From: Acholoe squamosa
Taxonomy: Eukaryota; Annelida; Polychaeta; Phyllodocida; Polynoidae
DNA: 64,000 nt
Direction of reading: 5' to 3'
Assembly: GCA_949317995.1 (NCBI GenBank)
Contig: OX439043.1
Location: 55,693,339-55,757,338, forward strand
Shown: in pieces, positions 1 through 10,915 of the stretch
Layout of the letters: every line of letters starts with the position of its first letter
How positions within the stretch are numbered: the stretch's first letter is position 1
Program-made: the position numbers and the translations under genes
The notes under the pieces: model-generated
Database searches by the model: none
Seen by the model: only the letters and a program-made list of their open reading frames with translations
Told to the model about the DNA's origin: nothing

Positions 1-204
1 GGGTAGGGCCTGAGATGAATTGCCCCCACACATTTTTCAGTTCAAGTTTGCTGCTGCACTGTACTTTCAGTTTTTAAATTCAACCTACCCCATATTATGG
101 ATGTTTTTGTCCCATCAGTGTAGTATCCACCCATAAAATCTTTTGCACATGCTATTGAATTTATTTTTGGGGTCCACCAGCTCAAATGAGGACAAGCGGT
201 GCCT

Positions 205-519
205 ATTGACCATATGCAGGAAAAAGCAAAAAGAAACCATTTCTAGATCTGAAGCTATGCCCAAATGCATGGAAAGGGTTGGTCATTTTCTAATTGATTA
301 TTTAAAACATTATGCTTATCATATGCCTGATTTAATTAAAACAATTAATGATAGAGCTTATTGGCTGTATTGGTATAGTTATTTCATTCCATTTTCGTGA
401 AGCAATATCTTCAAGACCAGAGGGGCTTTCTCCAATGTTATACCTCATTTTAAAGCTGATAACTTCAATTTTAAATGTCACATTTTACCTCAGAGGGTCC
501 CTTCCCCTCATCTGTCCAC
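205..519 (-). mobile_element. MITE family M1, partial copy
   Basis: Read on the minus strand, this segment aligns with the left half of the full-length copy at 17259-17886. Shared landmarks are a G-rich terminus (GATGAGGGGAAGGG, minus strand), a TTTAAAATTGAAGT block, and an AGAAATGG block near 240. Homology fades below about 205, so the copy is truncated, diverged or cut by the window edge. No coding potential is visible, as is usual for a non-autonomous DNA transposon. Family membership rests on by-eye alignment. Confidence 0.6.
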
Positions 520-764
520 GACTTTCTTGATTACACCAGAACTGTAGCCCCATTTGAAGCCATAAATCAGAGTTCTCCATAGTTGTGGTGACTTTGATTT
601 GGATGCCTGACAGGCAAACATACCACTCAGTGCTGCCACCAGCTGGCTGTGACCAGAAATAATTAACCAAGTGGTTTCCCTTCCACCAAAGAGGAGAGAT
701 CAGCTGAAACTAAAGTCCAATGATGTGCACACAATGAACCACATCTTACCATTATAAATGGCAC
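520..764. other. Short spacer between two M1 copies, nothing recognised
   Basis: Mixed-composition sequence between two same-orientation M1 elements. No repeat, RNA gene or convincing reading frame was seen. Confidence 0.4.
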
Positions 765-1392
765 CCTCTGACTGGGGAAGGGGTATACAATTGTGAGCCA
801 GCAAGCAGAAATGGGGGTTCCTGCAGGATTTAGTACCTGTTTTAGCCACCAGGGGCACCACTATGGGCTAGAATAGGAAAGATATGCCTAAAACAATTAT
901 AGGGTACTTTTCTATGGAGAATTCAATGATTTTTGATAGAATGTTATATTTTGGGTGAAAAGGTTCCAAATTAGGCTTGTAACGTTGTTGGGCCTAAATA
1001 GGTATTTTTGTTGATTTCTGTTACCATGGAAACATGATTTCCATTCTAAATAGGAAAATCAATGATCTCATTCGAAGAATTTTTCACCAGGTTTAGTATG
1101 GTGAAAACAGAACGAAAATGCCATTTCTAGATCAAAAGTTATAGGCAAAAGAATAAGAAAATTATGCTAATTTAGCTAATTAGCATAAATTATGCTAATT
1201 ATAGATGTATCTCACGACCAATTAGGCGTAGAGCTTATTGCCAATCAGGAATGGTCATACCTACCCATATTTAGCAAACCATTCCCCTGAAACTAACAGG
1301 AGTATCTTCTCTTGCAATAATCACTGGAAAGCTAGTGATCTGAATTTTAATGTTGACTTTTAGCACGGAGCACCCTTTCTCCTTACCTCTAC
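765..1392 (-). mobile_element. MITE family M1, full-length copy
   Basis: On the minus strand this runs from a terminus resembling AGGTAAGGAGAAAGGG (near 1388) to a terminus resembling CCCCTTCCCC (near 780), about 620 bp. Internal blocks are collinear with 17259-17886 and with 53310-54320: a CAATAAGCTCTA block, an AGCATAAT block, a TTTCCATGG block, and a CCATAGTGGTGCCCC block before the right end. It is AT-rich with no open frame of note. Small AT palindromes built from TTAGCATAA lie at 1165-1205, inside the element. Confidence 0.65.
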
Positions 1393-1612
1393 ACAATTCT
1401 TTAAGATACATATCAGACAAAGTTATATCATCTTTCATACCAGCTTTAACAAGATAGATTCCTGCAAACTAAAAGCCAATCATTATTTATGCCTTCCCAG
1501 GTAGCAAAGTCTTTCTCTGGGGAATTTATTTTGTCTGTCATGGCTCCTTGTTCAGTCAACCCCCAAGTGCCAATTTTTTTCAGTTCTATTCAAATGCAAA
1601 TCACCTACTACT

Positions 1613-1692
1613 GATACTGAACAATTCTTGCGGATACTGAACAATTCTTGCAGATACTAAACAATTCTTGCGGATACTGATCAATTCTTGCG
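1613..1692. repeat. 20-bp tandem repeat, four units
   Basis: Four consecutive 20-bp units of the form GATACTGAACAATTCTTGCG with one or two differences each. The array ends as it passes into GGTACAGAA. The period equals that of the minisatellite at 1811-1876 and 2246-2346, but the sequence differs. Confidence 0.85.
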
Positions 1693-1804
1693 GGTACAGA
1701 AAATTGGCCTGCATGGAGAAAAAGATTTTGGGAACACTACAGAAATGGTTCATTCAAATTCTATACACATATTTTCCCATCATTTTCTCGATTTCTATGC
1801 AGGA

Positions 1805-2352
1805 AACCATCGTACTCCTGTACCTGCAGGAATCCTCCTGTTCCCGCAGGAATACTCCTTTGCCCGCAGGAATACTCCTGGAGAGTGTTGCTCCTATTGT
1901 AAAAAGAGCTGTGGGTATTTGTCCTCTTTTCTTAACAAGTCATGCACAGCTTCACCATTCAACTTGCACTCACCACATTAGTCTAAAAAGTCACCTGCCT
2001 TGTTTAAAATAGAGGGAGCTGCACTACCAGATACCTACTCATGTCACACGTCTATAGTTTATTATACTGACTGTTTTCTCCCAACTAGGTACCTACTCCA
2101 ATTCCCGCTTTTTTAGCACCGTACTTGAATGACCACTTGTGAGGAACAAAAGGGACAAGTTATAGCTACATGAAAAGAAAGGACTGGAAACGAGGGCATT
2201 TTTAGCCAGCTCTTCCATTTACTATAGGAGCAACACCCTCCTGTACCCGCAGGAATACTCCTGTACCCGCAGGAATCCTCCTGTACCCTCAGGAATACTC
2301 CTGTACCCACAGGAATACTCCTGTACCCGCAGGAATACTCTTGTACTGACAT
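1805..2352. mobile_element. Inverted-repeat element with 20-bp minisatellite ends
   Basis: A core of about 370 bp is bounded by inverted repeats: GTGTTGCTCCTATTGTAAA near 1887 faces a mirrored TTTACTATAGGAGCAACAC near 2220. Outside each inverted end lies a minisatellite with 20-bp period, consensus GCAGGAATACTCCTGTACCC (about three units on the left, about five on the right). The unit contains two imperfect palindromes (CAGGAATACTCCTG and CCTGTACCCGCAGG), so both arrays read nearly alike on either strand. The right core (2075-2245) recurs at 17985-18155 without the minisatellite. This suggests a foldback-type non-autonomous element. No transposase is present. Confidence 0.55.
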
Positions 2353-2369
2353 TATCTGCAGCCCCTCCC

Positions 2370-3310
2370 TTTCTTCTTCCTTCTTATCAGGGGGAGAGAA
2401 TTACATCCATTTTTGAATTTCATCTCTAAGGTAAAAAAAAAATCATCATCTTCATTCAATTACCAGCCATGGTCATTTACCAAATGGGAAATGTCTCTTT
2501 CATTATTCAATGGGATGAAATGTTGGTTCCTATTTGAATATTTGATAGGCAATGTGTCAAACAGTCCAATGTTACTGCATCCGCCTCGCATCATTCCTAC
2601 ACACTAAATGTACCGTTATATCAAACAGAGGAGGGTGTAAACTATGGTGGGTAATGATGACTCCCGACTTTTGCCTGAGTTTCATAGTTGAGGCAATGTG
2701 CTGATATGCAGAAGGGTATGAAGGAGGAGTGTGGAAAAATAATAAAATGGACACAAAACAATCTTTCACTGCTTTGTAGTAAAAATTAGGACATCCAAAA
2801 TTGGAATTTTCTAATAATTTCATATTAAAAGGATAAGTAATGATAAAATGTGATCCATGGGGCAAAAGAGGGTCAGGCCTGGGGAACCATAACATTCAGC
2901 CTCAGGCTTCCTCCAGTGCACTTCTAATGGATGCAACTTAATTTGTGCCCTCCAAAATGTGCACCTTAGGCTTAAATCTATCAATAACATTAAAATTTTA
3001 ATGGGATTGCTGAGAACATGGACGATTAAAGTGTACAATTCAGTAATAATAGTCTATTGGAACATCCTGTCACATTTTAGAGAAGATTTATTATTGAGAG
3101 ACAATCATCGGATATACTAACTTTAAGTATTTAGATTGAGATACATACAGATCAAGCAATAGCCGACCCACAAGGCGTTGATACTGAACCCTCCAGGATA
3201 TCACATTCACTTTCCCTTTGACAGCAGTTAGATGAGAAAGTGATGTTTCTCACACACTGCTTACATAGGGTCACACACAGCATCAGATTTATAGACATAA
3301 GTTAGATATG
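2370..3310 (+). repeat. Direct duplication, copy 1 (partner 6390-7110)
   Basis: Long collinear similarity to 6390-7110, including CCATGGTCATTTA, AAATGGGAAATGTCTCTTTC and CAGTCCAATGTTACTGCATC, and ending with TTTGACAGCAGTTAGATGA and CTCACACACTGC. Copy 1 carries about 330 extra bases (roughly 2780-3110) absent from copy 2, so one copy gained or the other lost a segment. Short reading frames here are not conserved between copies, which argues against coding function. Confidence 0.75.
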
Positions 3311-5106
3311 ATGTCTGGTGGTAGCCCTATTTACTGGGTTATCAGCATTAACTGGATCTGTGATTTCAGGTATTAGGGTATTATGGCATTGGTGGTGGTA
3401 TAGTCTAATCTAGGTAAATTTACATTGTAAATCTATCTCCATCTCAGAAATGTAGAAATCCACTGAGGCTAATGAAAGGTTTTAAGAGAAGGAAAGACTA
3501 CTGTCCCTTCCAAGCCACACGACCTCAAAATACGAGCTGCATGAGTGACCCAATCTCATTTATAATCTGTACATCCCCTCCAAGATATTTTGTACACATC
3601 CTCTACATTCTGAGATCCATTCTTTCAAATGTCAGACAGAGCCATTAAAAAAGTATTTAATTGTCCATTAAAATGTAATTAGGAGTGCCCATTGGCGATC
3701 ACATAAACTACTTTAAATCGAGTGATTGACTTCTGGCGTAGGCAATGTTTAATTTATGCAATTCAATTCATATTCATACGACATGAGATGCACTATTTAT
3801 AAAAAGACATCTACTTCATACATAACAGCCTCATATACATACTTTTCTAGGGTGGCATTGTCACTTATTACAGGCCCATTATCAGAGGTTGCTGCCTTTT
3901 TTATGCATTTTCATGGAAATGTGACGAAAACCCCATTTTGTCATCTAGGATACTTATTTTTACTAAACCACTAAGGCCAATCCCGACTGTGTGACACATT
4001 CTTCTCTGTTTTGACAAAAATACACACCATTATGGCATGGTGCGATGCCCAGGACTCCTCCCTAGTGAACTAGGCCTGGCATAGCCTTTAGCATGCTGTA
4101 AATAACATGATTGCATGCCGTTTTGCCAACATTAATGGTGTATATGGTTACAATAGTCAATACCTCTTTAAAGCTAGTAATAACCAGGACAACTGACAGT
4201 TAAAGTCAACTTAGTGCAAGGGATAATAGTGAATGGTGGGAGACTGATGGGGTAAATGGAAACAGGAAAGACTGTTTAAAAAAAGCGAAAAGCTCTCTTA
4301 AATAGAACATTCATTATTCAGTACAGACAATGAGAGAGCATTTTATGGTTGATAAGTTTGTTGTTGAATGAGGATGGTTTTATCATGATGTTACGGCCAG
4401 AGTTGGCCTTAAAGATTACAGGCAGGTTTATACTCCATTGCCTCAGTGCATTGCCTTTGTTTCAATGTCTTTGGTTCAATAAGAAAGAAACACGATAAGA
4501 TTAAGAGTTCCTTTGGTATGCAACCTAAATGAATTTTTGCATGTGAGATTCTACCTGAATTATACTGCAGGTAGGGAACAGTCAGGAAGATTCCCTGTAA
4601 TAACTGCATAGCATTCCATTCTTTTTATGTCAATTCCTTACCGAATACATTGTACCCACCTCCAGGGTTCTCCACAGTAACATTAGGCCTAGGTGGCAAA
4701 TAGAGTCTTAGAAATAAGATTATATCACATAGATAATCATGCTCTAAGCTATAATCAAGTTACCTGTTTTCTGCACTGAGGTCTTCTCAAGTAAACAAAA
4801 CACTGCAGTCCTATTACATATATAGCATGTGTAATAACTTCCTGAGACAAAATAAATTTCATTGTCAGGAAGTTTTCACTGTAAGCATATTATCACGAGG
4901 AACATTTTTTGCTCGTTCGGAGAGCATCTGGGATAAAACCAACTGATATTGGTCAATTCAAGGATGCTGAATTCAGAAATCACAATGAAATTGCTGGGTT
5001 TCTTCTCATTTCTGAGTTATTTGATGCTAAAGATGCATAAAATGTGATAAAAGAGCCAAGATTTTATTAGTTCCATGTACAGGAATAGGAAAATACAAAA
5101 AAAAAA
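3311..5106. other. Gene-free interval
   Basis: No supported gene. A block at about 4030-4190 is similar to 12500-12650 (shared CATAGCCTT, GCATGCCG/GCACGCCA, GTCAATAC), suggesting an old dispersed repeat. One TAGGCCTA palindrome lies at 4684-4691. The rest is AT-rich with no motif recognised. Confidence 0.5.
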
Positions 5107-5111
5107 TCATA

Positions 5112-5426
5112 TGTTACGGAGTGTAGGGGCCAGCATCATCATCTATATACTAGTGCAGATCATCTGAGAGATGTGTTCGTGTGTTGCTAGTACCTTCTAT
5201 GCCAACCAGGCGTCGCTTTGCGATACCGTTTCGGTACAAGAGGGGGCAGCACCATGCCTCGCGCCCAGCTACTACTAAGGAGCCAGACAATCGGCAGAAG
5301 GGGACTGGACTCCGTCTAGTCCAGACGCGCTACCTACCTTCGCTGTACATCAGAAATAAAGACCATCCGAGAGGTGGAAGTTTTGAGGGCTTTGCCCAAC
5401 CTGAACTGCTTGTGTCATGTTGGTTA
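5112..5426 (+). mobile_element. Candidate solo LTR with 5-bp target duplication
   Basis: A 315-bp GC- and CpG-richer block in AT-rich surroundings begins TGTTACGGAG, a common LTR-retrotransposon terminus. It contains an AATAAA signal at 5355-5360 and is flanked by an identical TCATA at 5107-5111 and 5427-5431. The right terminus (TTGGTTA) is a poor inverted match to the left, and no internal retroelement region follows. A solo LTR left by recombination is the best reading. The reading frame across it is probably incidental. Confidence 0.45.
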
Positions 5427-5431
5427 TCATA

Positions 5432-6389
5432 GCCACTAAGCGAGCCAAACAGCCACCCATATATTGATACAAATACGAACCATTACAGGAGTTTTATTGT
5501 ATGCGCATCTGAAGTGTAAATGGCTTAACCATAGAAATGAATGGGGAAAATGTATTATTCTATAATTTTATATATCTAATGTCCCTCTACTGACTCCAAG
5601 ATTCTCTGAACGTAAAAAGGGCATCTAAACAAACATTTTCAAACAAGAAAAATACAGGGGTCACGGTTGAAATGAAAAAGTTCTGAATTTTCAATAATAA
5701 AAATATTCCCTTAACTATAGGATTCTATATGTATTCAGAATACCAATATTTACATTTTATATAGGGACAGTAATTAGCAATTGCCTGCAAATATTTTTCC
5801 TGGGTATCCATCTTGTCACATGTCAGCCAAGATGGATATTAAGGTTATTGCATTTATGTGAAGCAGAGATCTTGAGCTACAATCTGCTTTTGCATTCCTC
5901 AAGATATCTTTATTTTCTGATTTTTATGACTTTTTCAATCATAAATCCTTGCGTTTCTTATTGGAACTGCCAATCACCTACTGGTAAACATTTGTTGTAC
6001 TTTTCTGCCATTTAATGTCATCCTGTCTGAATATATTGTGTTTGGTACCAAATTAAAGAGAAAATATTGGACTTTAAGGAGAGTCTCATCTATAGAAGGT
6101 CCCCATGGAATACTATTGAGGGATCTTTGAGGATAATGAAGAAATTCTCAATAAAATTAAGAAGCCTGAAGATTATTGGTACTTATTATGTCATCATTTC
6201 CATCGAGTTCTACTTATTTTTACCACTAAATACTTTTACATACTATACCTGATATACTGGTGCACCTAAACACATAAAAAAAGTGAAAATATTAAATTTC
6301 TCAATTTTCCCCTTTAGGCCTAATTAGCTCAGCTTAAAAAAATGCGACATGTGCCTGATTTCGTGAGCCCTAGACACATCTTCTTCATC
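5432..6389. other. Gene-free interval
   Basis: AT-rich sequence with no supported gene or structured repeat. One TAGGCCTA palindrome lies at 6315-6322. Confidence 0.5.
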
Positions 6390-7110
6390 CATGCCTTCTT
6401 CATCTGTCACTACTTTTTCTCTTTCCTCTTATCAAATGGAGAGAAATACACCCATTTAGGAATTTCACGTAATAACTTTGTTAAATTAATCATCACTAAT
6501 GGAAAAAAGGTTCATTATCCTCACTTAATCATCAGCCATCACTTAATCATCAGCCATGGTCATTTATCAAATGGGAAATGTCTCTTTCATTTTTCGATGG
6601 GATGAAATTTGGTTCCTGTTGGAATATTTGATAAGCAATGTGTCCTACAGTCCAATGTTACTGCATCCATCTCTTGCCATCCCTGCACACTAAATGTACT
6701 TTTATATCAGACAGAGGAGGGTGTAAACCATGATGGGTCATGACTCCTGACTTTTACACAAGTTTCATAGTTGTGGCAATGTGCTCATATGCAGTAGAAT
6801 GTGAATAAGGAAGGTGTGAAGTAATAAAAAAGATTATTGGACACAAACAAATATTTCACTGCTTTGTGATTGAGTATTTAGCTTGAGATATTTACAATGT
6901 GAACTGCCAGCACATGTACTATATACACGGATAAAGCATCTCTTATGCCATTAATTGCAAACACAAAAACTATAAATGTGCCTACTGCTGTTATAGCATC
7001 ATATTCACTTTCCCTTTGACAGCAGTTAGATGAAGAAGTGATGTTTCTCACACACTGCCTACAAAGGGTAACACACAGCGTCATTATGGCGTAGCTTTAT
7101 AGACATAAAC
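6390..7110 (+). repeat. Direct duplication, copy 2 (partner 2370-3310)
   Basis: Collinear with 2370-3310 but lacking that copy's extra segment of about 330 bp. It passes directly from CACTGCTTTGTG (near 6857) to GTATTTAGCTTGAGAT, then into the shared CATATTCACTTTCCC and CTCACACACTGC blocks. Divergence is moderate, with many substitutions and small indels, so the duplication is not recent. Confidence 0.75.
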
Positions 7111-7947
7111 ATGTGATGTCTGCTGCTACCCCTGCGAGGCACACAGCACATCACTGTCACATCTTACCACCATGGAGGACAGCTTCCTCCTGTGTCCTGT
7201 CAGCTATTCCCATGATGCCTGGTTATGCACAGACCTATGGGTCAGAGCATTGGGTCTAGGACACCGCAAAGCGAGAGTGTAGGCTTCATTGTTCTGGACA
7301 TGTGCAGTACAAAAATAGCTAATGACTTCCTGTGTGTAATACTCAGTACAAAATCATCCTTTTTTCTTACTCTGAAACATAAATATGTCCTTAGCATTGC
7401 TGATTTCACTGTCCTTCCAGGAATAGCCATGCTTTGCCGCTTATTGAATATAATATTGGGAAATCAATGGAGCTATTTTGCTGTAAAATACTCTCGCTGG
7501 GTAATAGACATATGCGTGACAGACCTCAGAGCAGCTACTGCAATATTTAGCACTGAATTGAAGCACCTAGAGCTCACTATGCATGGACAGAGCATGCTGA
7601 AAAATGACATGGGGGACAGTGAAAAGGTTTGGGGTGGCCTCCTATTGAACGTTGAGTCTCAACTTTGAGACAGTCATTCAGAGCGATAGATACTTTGACA
7701 TTGTAATTCATTTAGTTATTTTATTGTCTTATTTATTTCTCTGTTTAGAAACGTTGTACATTCTCTGATGGGAAAAGCAATATTTTTGATAACAATAAAT
7801 CACTAAAGGCTTAGATGCTAGAATTTCTTTTTGTGTTTAGAAGCCAAAATCTTCATTTGTATCCTTTGGACCCATCATCCTGGCCTATTGTATACATCTA
7901 TATCTTGACTTTGACCTGAACTCGTGACACTAAACTAGTTAACGTAT
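7111..7947. other. Gene-free interval
   Basis: A 147-codon open frame at 7225-7668 on the plus strand resembles no family I recognise and lacks splice or promoter context. Nothing else was seen. Confidence 0.4.
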
Positions 7948-7949
7948 TA

Positions 7950-8850
7950 CAGTGAAACTTGGTTATAACAAACTTCCTTATAACGAAAATTGGTTATAAC
8001 AAACAAAAATGCCCAATCACAAATCTCTCCTATACATTTCTTTATTAAATTAACTTGGTTAGAGCGAAGTCCTATATATTGAGAGGAACTTGTTTATAAG
8101 GTTGGAAAAAATGTGAAATACATGTAAATTCATTGCTTGGCCAGTGGAGAAGCTCTATCCCACCCCTTGGCCCACCCCATCGCTCCTGCCGCCCATAGTT
8201 CAATAGAGACGGATGGGATGCCCTATCACACCCCTTGTCACCTCTCGGACCCTCCCTATCCCTACTGCCGCCCATAGTTCAATAGAGGTGGGTGGGGATG
8301 TCCTACCACACCCCATATCACCTCTCGGACCCTCCTATCCCTACTGTCGCCCATAGTTCAATAGAGGCGGATGGGGATGTCCTATTACACCCTCAGGCTT
8401 CCCTAGCCCACTTAAAAGGGTCTATTTCTCCTCTTTCCTATCCCCTTGGATGTGTGTGGTGCACATTTGCGCAGACACTGACACATTCCTCTGTGAAATT
8501 GTGTAATGTCGTTCTTGCCATGAATATGACCTTAGCTGTCGAAATGGCGTTAAACATGTATTACTCACTCCTATCACACCCCTTGTCACCTCCCGACCCT
8601 CCCTACCTCTACTGCCGCCCACAGTTCAATAGAGGCGATTGTGGATGTACTATCCCATTTCCTGTCACCTCTAGGACCCCACCTCACCCCTACTGCCGCC
8701 CATAGTTCAATAGAGGTGGTTGGGGATGTCCTATCAAATCCACCGTCACCTCCAGACCTCTCCTGATCCTGAACCTGGTTATAACGAAATTTGGTTACAA
8801 CGAATTTTTTAAGCTTGTAACAATGTGTTCGTTGTAACCAAGTTTTATTG
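7950..8850. mobile_element. Pogo/Tigger-like (Tc1/mariner) non-autonomous DNA transposon
   Basis: Terminal inverted repeats are CAGTGAAACTTGGTTATAAC on the left (from 7950) and, on the opposite strand at the right, CAATAAAACTTGGTTACAAC (ending 8850). Each is flanked by TA (7948-7949 and 8851-8852), the expected target duplication. The CAGTRAAACYTSGTTATAACGAA form is typical of pogo/Tigger-type ends. A further subterminal GGTTATAACAAAC lies near 7990. The interior has no transposase. It holds five 79-bp tandem repeats containing GCCCATAGTTCAATAGAG, starting at 8186, 8265, 8344, 8614 and 8693, interrupted by a SINE. Confidence 0.85.
8393..8569 (+). mobile_element. SINE-like insertion (family S1), nested in the pogo-like element
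   Basis: This 177-bp insertion breaks the 79-bp repeats of the host transposon. It is flanked by CCTATTACACCC (8381-8392) and CCTATCACACCC (8570-8581), a 12-bp duplication with one difference. It is homologous to 31563-31742 (shared GGCTTCCCTAGCCCACTT, GACACATTCCTCTGTGAAAT, AAATGGCGTTAAACAT) and ends in TTACTCACTC. The longer copy at 31484 has about 80 more bases at its 5' end, so this one is 5' truncated, as expected for target-primed reverse transcription. Confidence 0.75.
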
Positions 8851-8852
8851 TA

Positions 8853-9939
8853 CAAAGAGGCTAGGGCATGGACAAGTAGAAGTTTGGCAGAAAGACTCCT
8901 GCAAGAAATGAAATTGGAAATAGCTCAAGTACTAGTAATATATGTGGGGACAATACAGGCATCAGACAGCACAGGCATTAGCTGGGATTGGATCGAGCTA
9001 AAGTCTCTACCCAGCCGTCTTAACAAACCGCACAGTTCCCACCTCCCCATGTAGTATGGTGCCTGTACACTGCGACTAACACCCTCTGGAGCTTGGAGCC
9101 CATAGTACTGTTTGCCATATTTTCCACACATAGGGAAAGGTCAACATAATACTATTGCATAATCATGCCTGACAGGGACAGGGTTACTGTTACCAAACTC
9201 TCATGTATATGACATTGGAACCAACAAAATACATCTTGAATCCTGTATAGAAGGGGTGAACAATGATTTGGTTTTATGTTGTAGAGAATTCAATCTGACA
9301 AACTATTTCTGTTGCCTTGTCCCTTACATATTGCTGTTGTCTCCCTGTTGTCCTGATACGTAAATAACTGTTCTAGGAGACTAGGGGTTTGGAGGAAGTG
9401 GGAGGAGCGGGAGGGTCTTCCGTCACTGCAGGGAGGCAATTTTCTCATTGGGCACGCGGAGGTGTGCCCCAGTGGTGCCATTACACACACGGTTGGTGAC
9501 GGGTGTTACCCTGGCCCCCGTTGCTACAGCCCTACAGGAATGTGAGCTGCTCCCCTCCATTTCTGCACTGGCTGAGCTTCTCCAGAGGCTCAGGTTTCCA
9601 ATTGGTGGATGCTTTACCAACTGCAAGATTTAACATTATAGATGTAGAAGACTTAATACTTTTGGCTGAAATGCTGTTTTTCCTGTTATTGTTATGGCAA
9701 CAAATGATGGATGCTTTGATAAATACATTTCCAGTTCCATGTCTCTCTTCAATTTCTGTGGTCACATGATCTAAAATGTGATGTTTTTTTTTATTTTATC
9801 ATGAATCTTTCACCGTTTATCTATGGGTCCGCGTAGGTCTCAGACCATTTCTAAAAGTTAAAATTTAGAACATCGGATGAATACGATGATAGTAGTGCAG
9901 TTTTACTTTGACAATCTAAACAATTCTGGCCTCTACAGT
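8853..9939. other. Gene-free interval with a GC-richer patch
   Basis: No gene supported. About 9410-9610 is more GC-rich than its flanks and is open on both strands, but has no recognisable domain or convincing splice borders. It could be an old repeat or an unrecognised exon. Confidence 0.35.
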
Positions 9940-10172
9940 GCCTTTTTGGTCCTAACCCCGTTCCGTTATCGGGGTTTAACCGCACTCTCAGAGTTCTTTT
10001 TTTTTCTAAGATGGTCCTGGTTAGAACCTGGCCATGTTAATAAAGAGGCGAATCATACAAATTCAACCACGTCATTAATTTCCTGGTAAAACCATTTAGG
10101 GTTCAACGGGGAATAGTTCCCCGGCCGCTGTGGCAGGAGACGAGCTCGCTGTCCACTATACCAAGCCGACCG
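9940..10172 (-). mobile_element. tRNA-derived SINE
   Basis: On the minus strand from 10172 the sequence begins with a tRNA-like head: GGCTTGGTATAGTGGACAGC matches an RNA polymerase III A box (TGGTATAGTGG), followed by CCACAGCGGCCGGGG and a degenerate B-box region (GAACTATTCC). It does not fold as a full functional tRNA, and unrelated AT-rich sequence follows. A tRNA-related SINE is the likely source. The downstream end is uncertain. Confidence 0.5.
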
Positions 10173-10299
10173 GTGCTAGAAACCACTGCACATGGAGGAT
10201 TTGAAAAAGTTGGCCGACATATCTGATGTTTACAGACCTCATTAGCATAGAATCCAATGGAGCCTGGTGGAGTTATTAACAGAGAAACATCCTTAAATA

Positions 10300-10760
10300 T
10301 CCTATATTAACATGCCATGCCTGATTTCACCATTTTGTTCAAAATAGATAAGAATCCATTGATTTTCCATAGCGATAGGGGTCGGCACCCGCCCCGTAAG
10401 GCCCTTCCTTGTTCGTTGCGTGGTTGACCTAGTTCTTACATCCGGGCACCTCCCCGCTTCGTAAACAAGACGCAATGGCCGTGTACCGGGCCGTGTGCGT
10501 TTATAACAAAATGGATACAAAATGTAGGTGAACACCAACTAGAGATCGTATATTTGGCGGTGCTAGAAGAACAGGGCTTGACATGCTTGGTTTCTCTACG
10601 AAAAGTGTGTGTAAAGGTGGAGGTATGTCGTGCAGACTCACAACATGGCCACGACAGCTTGCCACACCGAGCAGATCACATGTACTTACAAAATGTCTTC
10701 TCCTGGATTAATTCTGGGGTTATCAAGTAGGAAATTAATACATAATGGATGAATAAGTGT
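10300..10760 (-). mobile_element. Dispersed GC-rich element F, copy 1 body
   Basis: On the minus strand, 10745 down to about 10560 aligns with 55455-55640 plus: TATTAATTTCCTAC, GAGAAGACATTTTGTAA, then TTTACACACACTTTTCGTA. Further on, both copies share AAGAATCCATTGATTTTCC (here near 10350 plus, there near 55707 plus), but that block has the same orientation in both, implying rearrangement or inverted ends. In both copies a candidate ATG follows about 25 bases after the TTTACACACAC block. Here the minus-strand frame closes after about 27 codons. Origin unknown; see the finding on element F. Confidence 0.55.
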
Positions 10761-10769
10761 GATAAACAC

Positions 10770-10890
10770 ATTAATGCATTGATATTCTAGGACTCCATGA
10801 GGTTAGCTTGAAATATTCGCCCTCCCGCTCTGCGGTCGTGCGAATATTTCAAGAAAACCTCACCTCGTCCTAGAATATCAATACATTAAT
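10770..10890. repeat. Long hairpin: 51-bp arms, 19-nt loop
   Basis: Left arm 10770-10820 starts ATTAATGCATTGATATTCTA and ends AAATATTCGC. Right arm 10840-10890 is its mirror with a few mismatches and small indels. The loop is GC-rich. It abuts element F (10300-10760) on one side and a 445-bp MITE on the other. A similarly placed hairpin with a different stem sequence abuts the other F copy (55310-55428). Confidence 0.85.
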
Positions 10891-10915
10891 AGCTTAATAT
10901 ATATCTGTGTGTGTG

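Noticed and set aside
2246..2346. CRISPR-like array of 20-bp repeats
   Set aside because: Units are directly adjacent with no spacers, and the sequence is eukaryotic; this is a minisatellite.
7225..7668. 147-codon plus-strand frame
   Set aside because: No domain, no homologous frame and no gene context; length is within chance in this much sequence.
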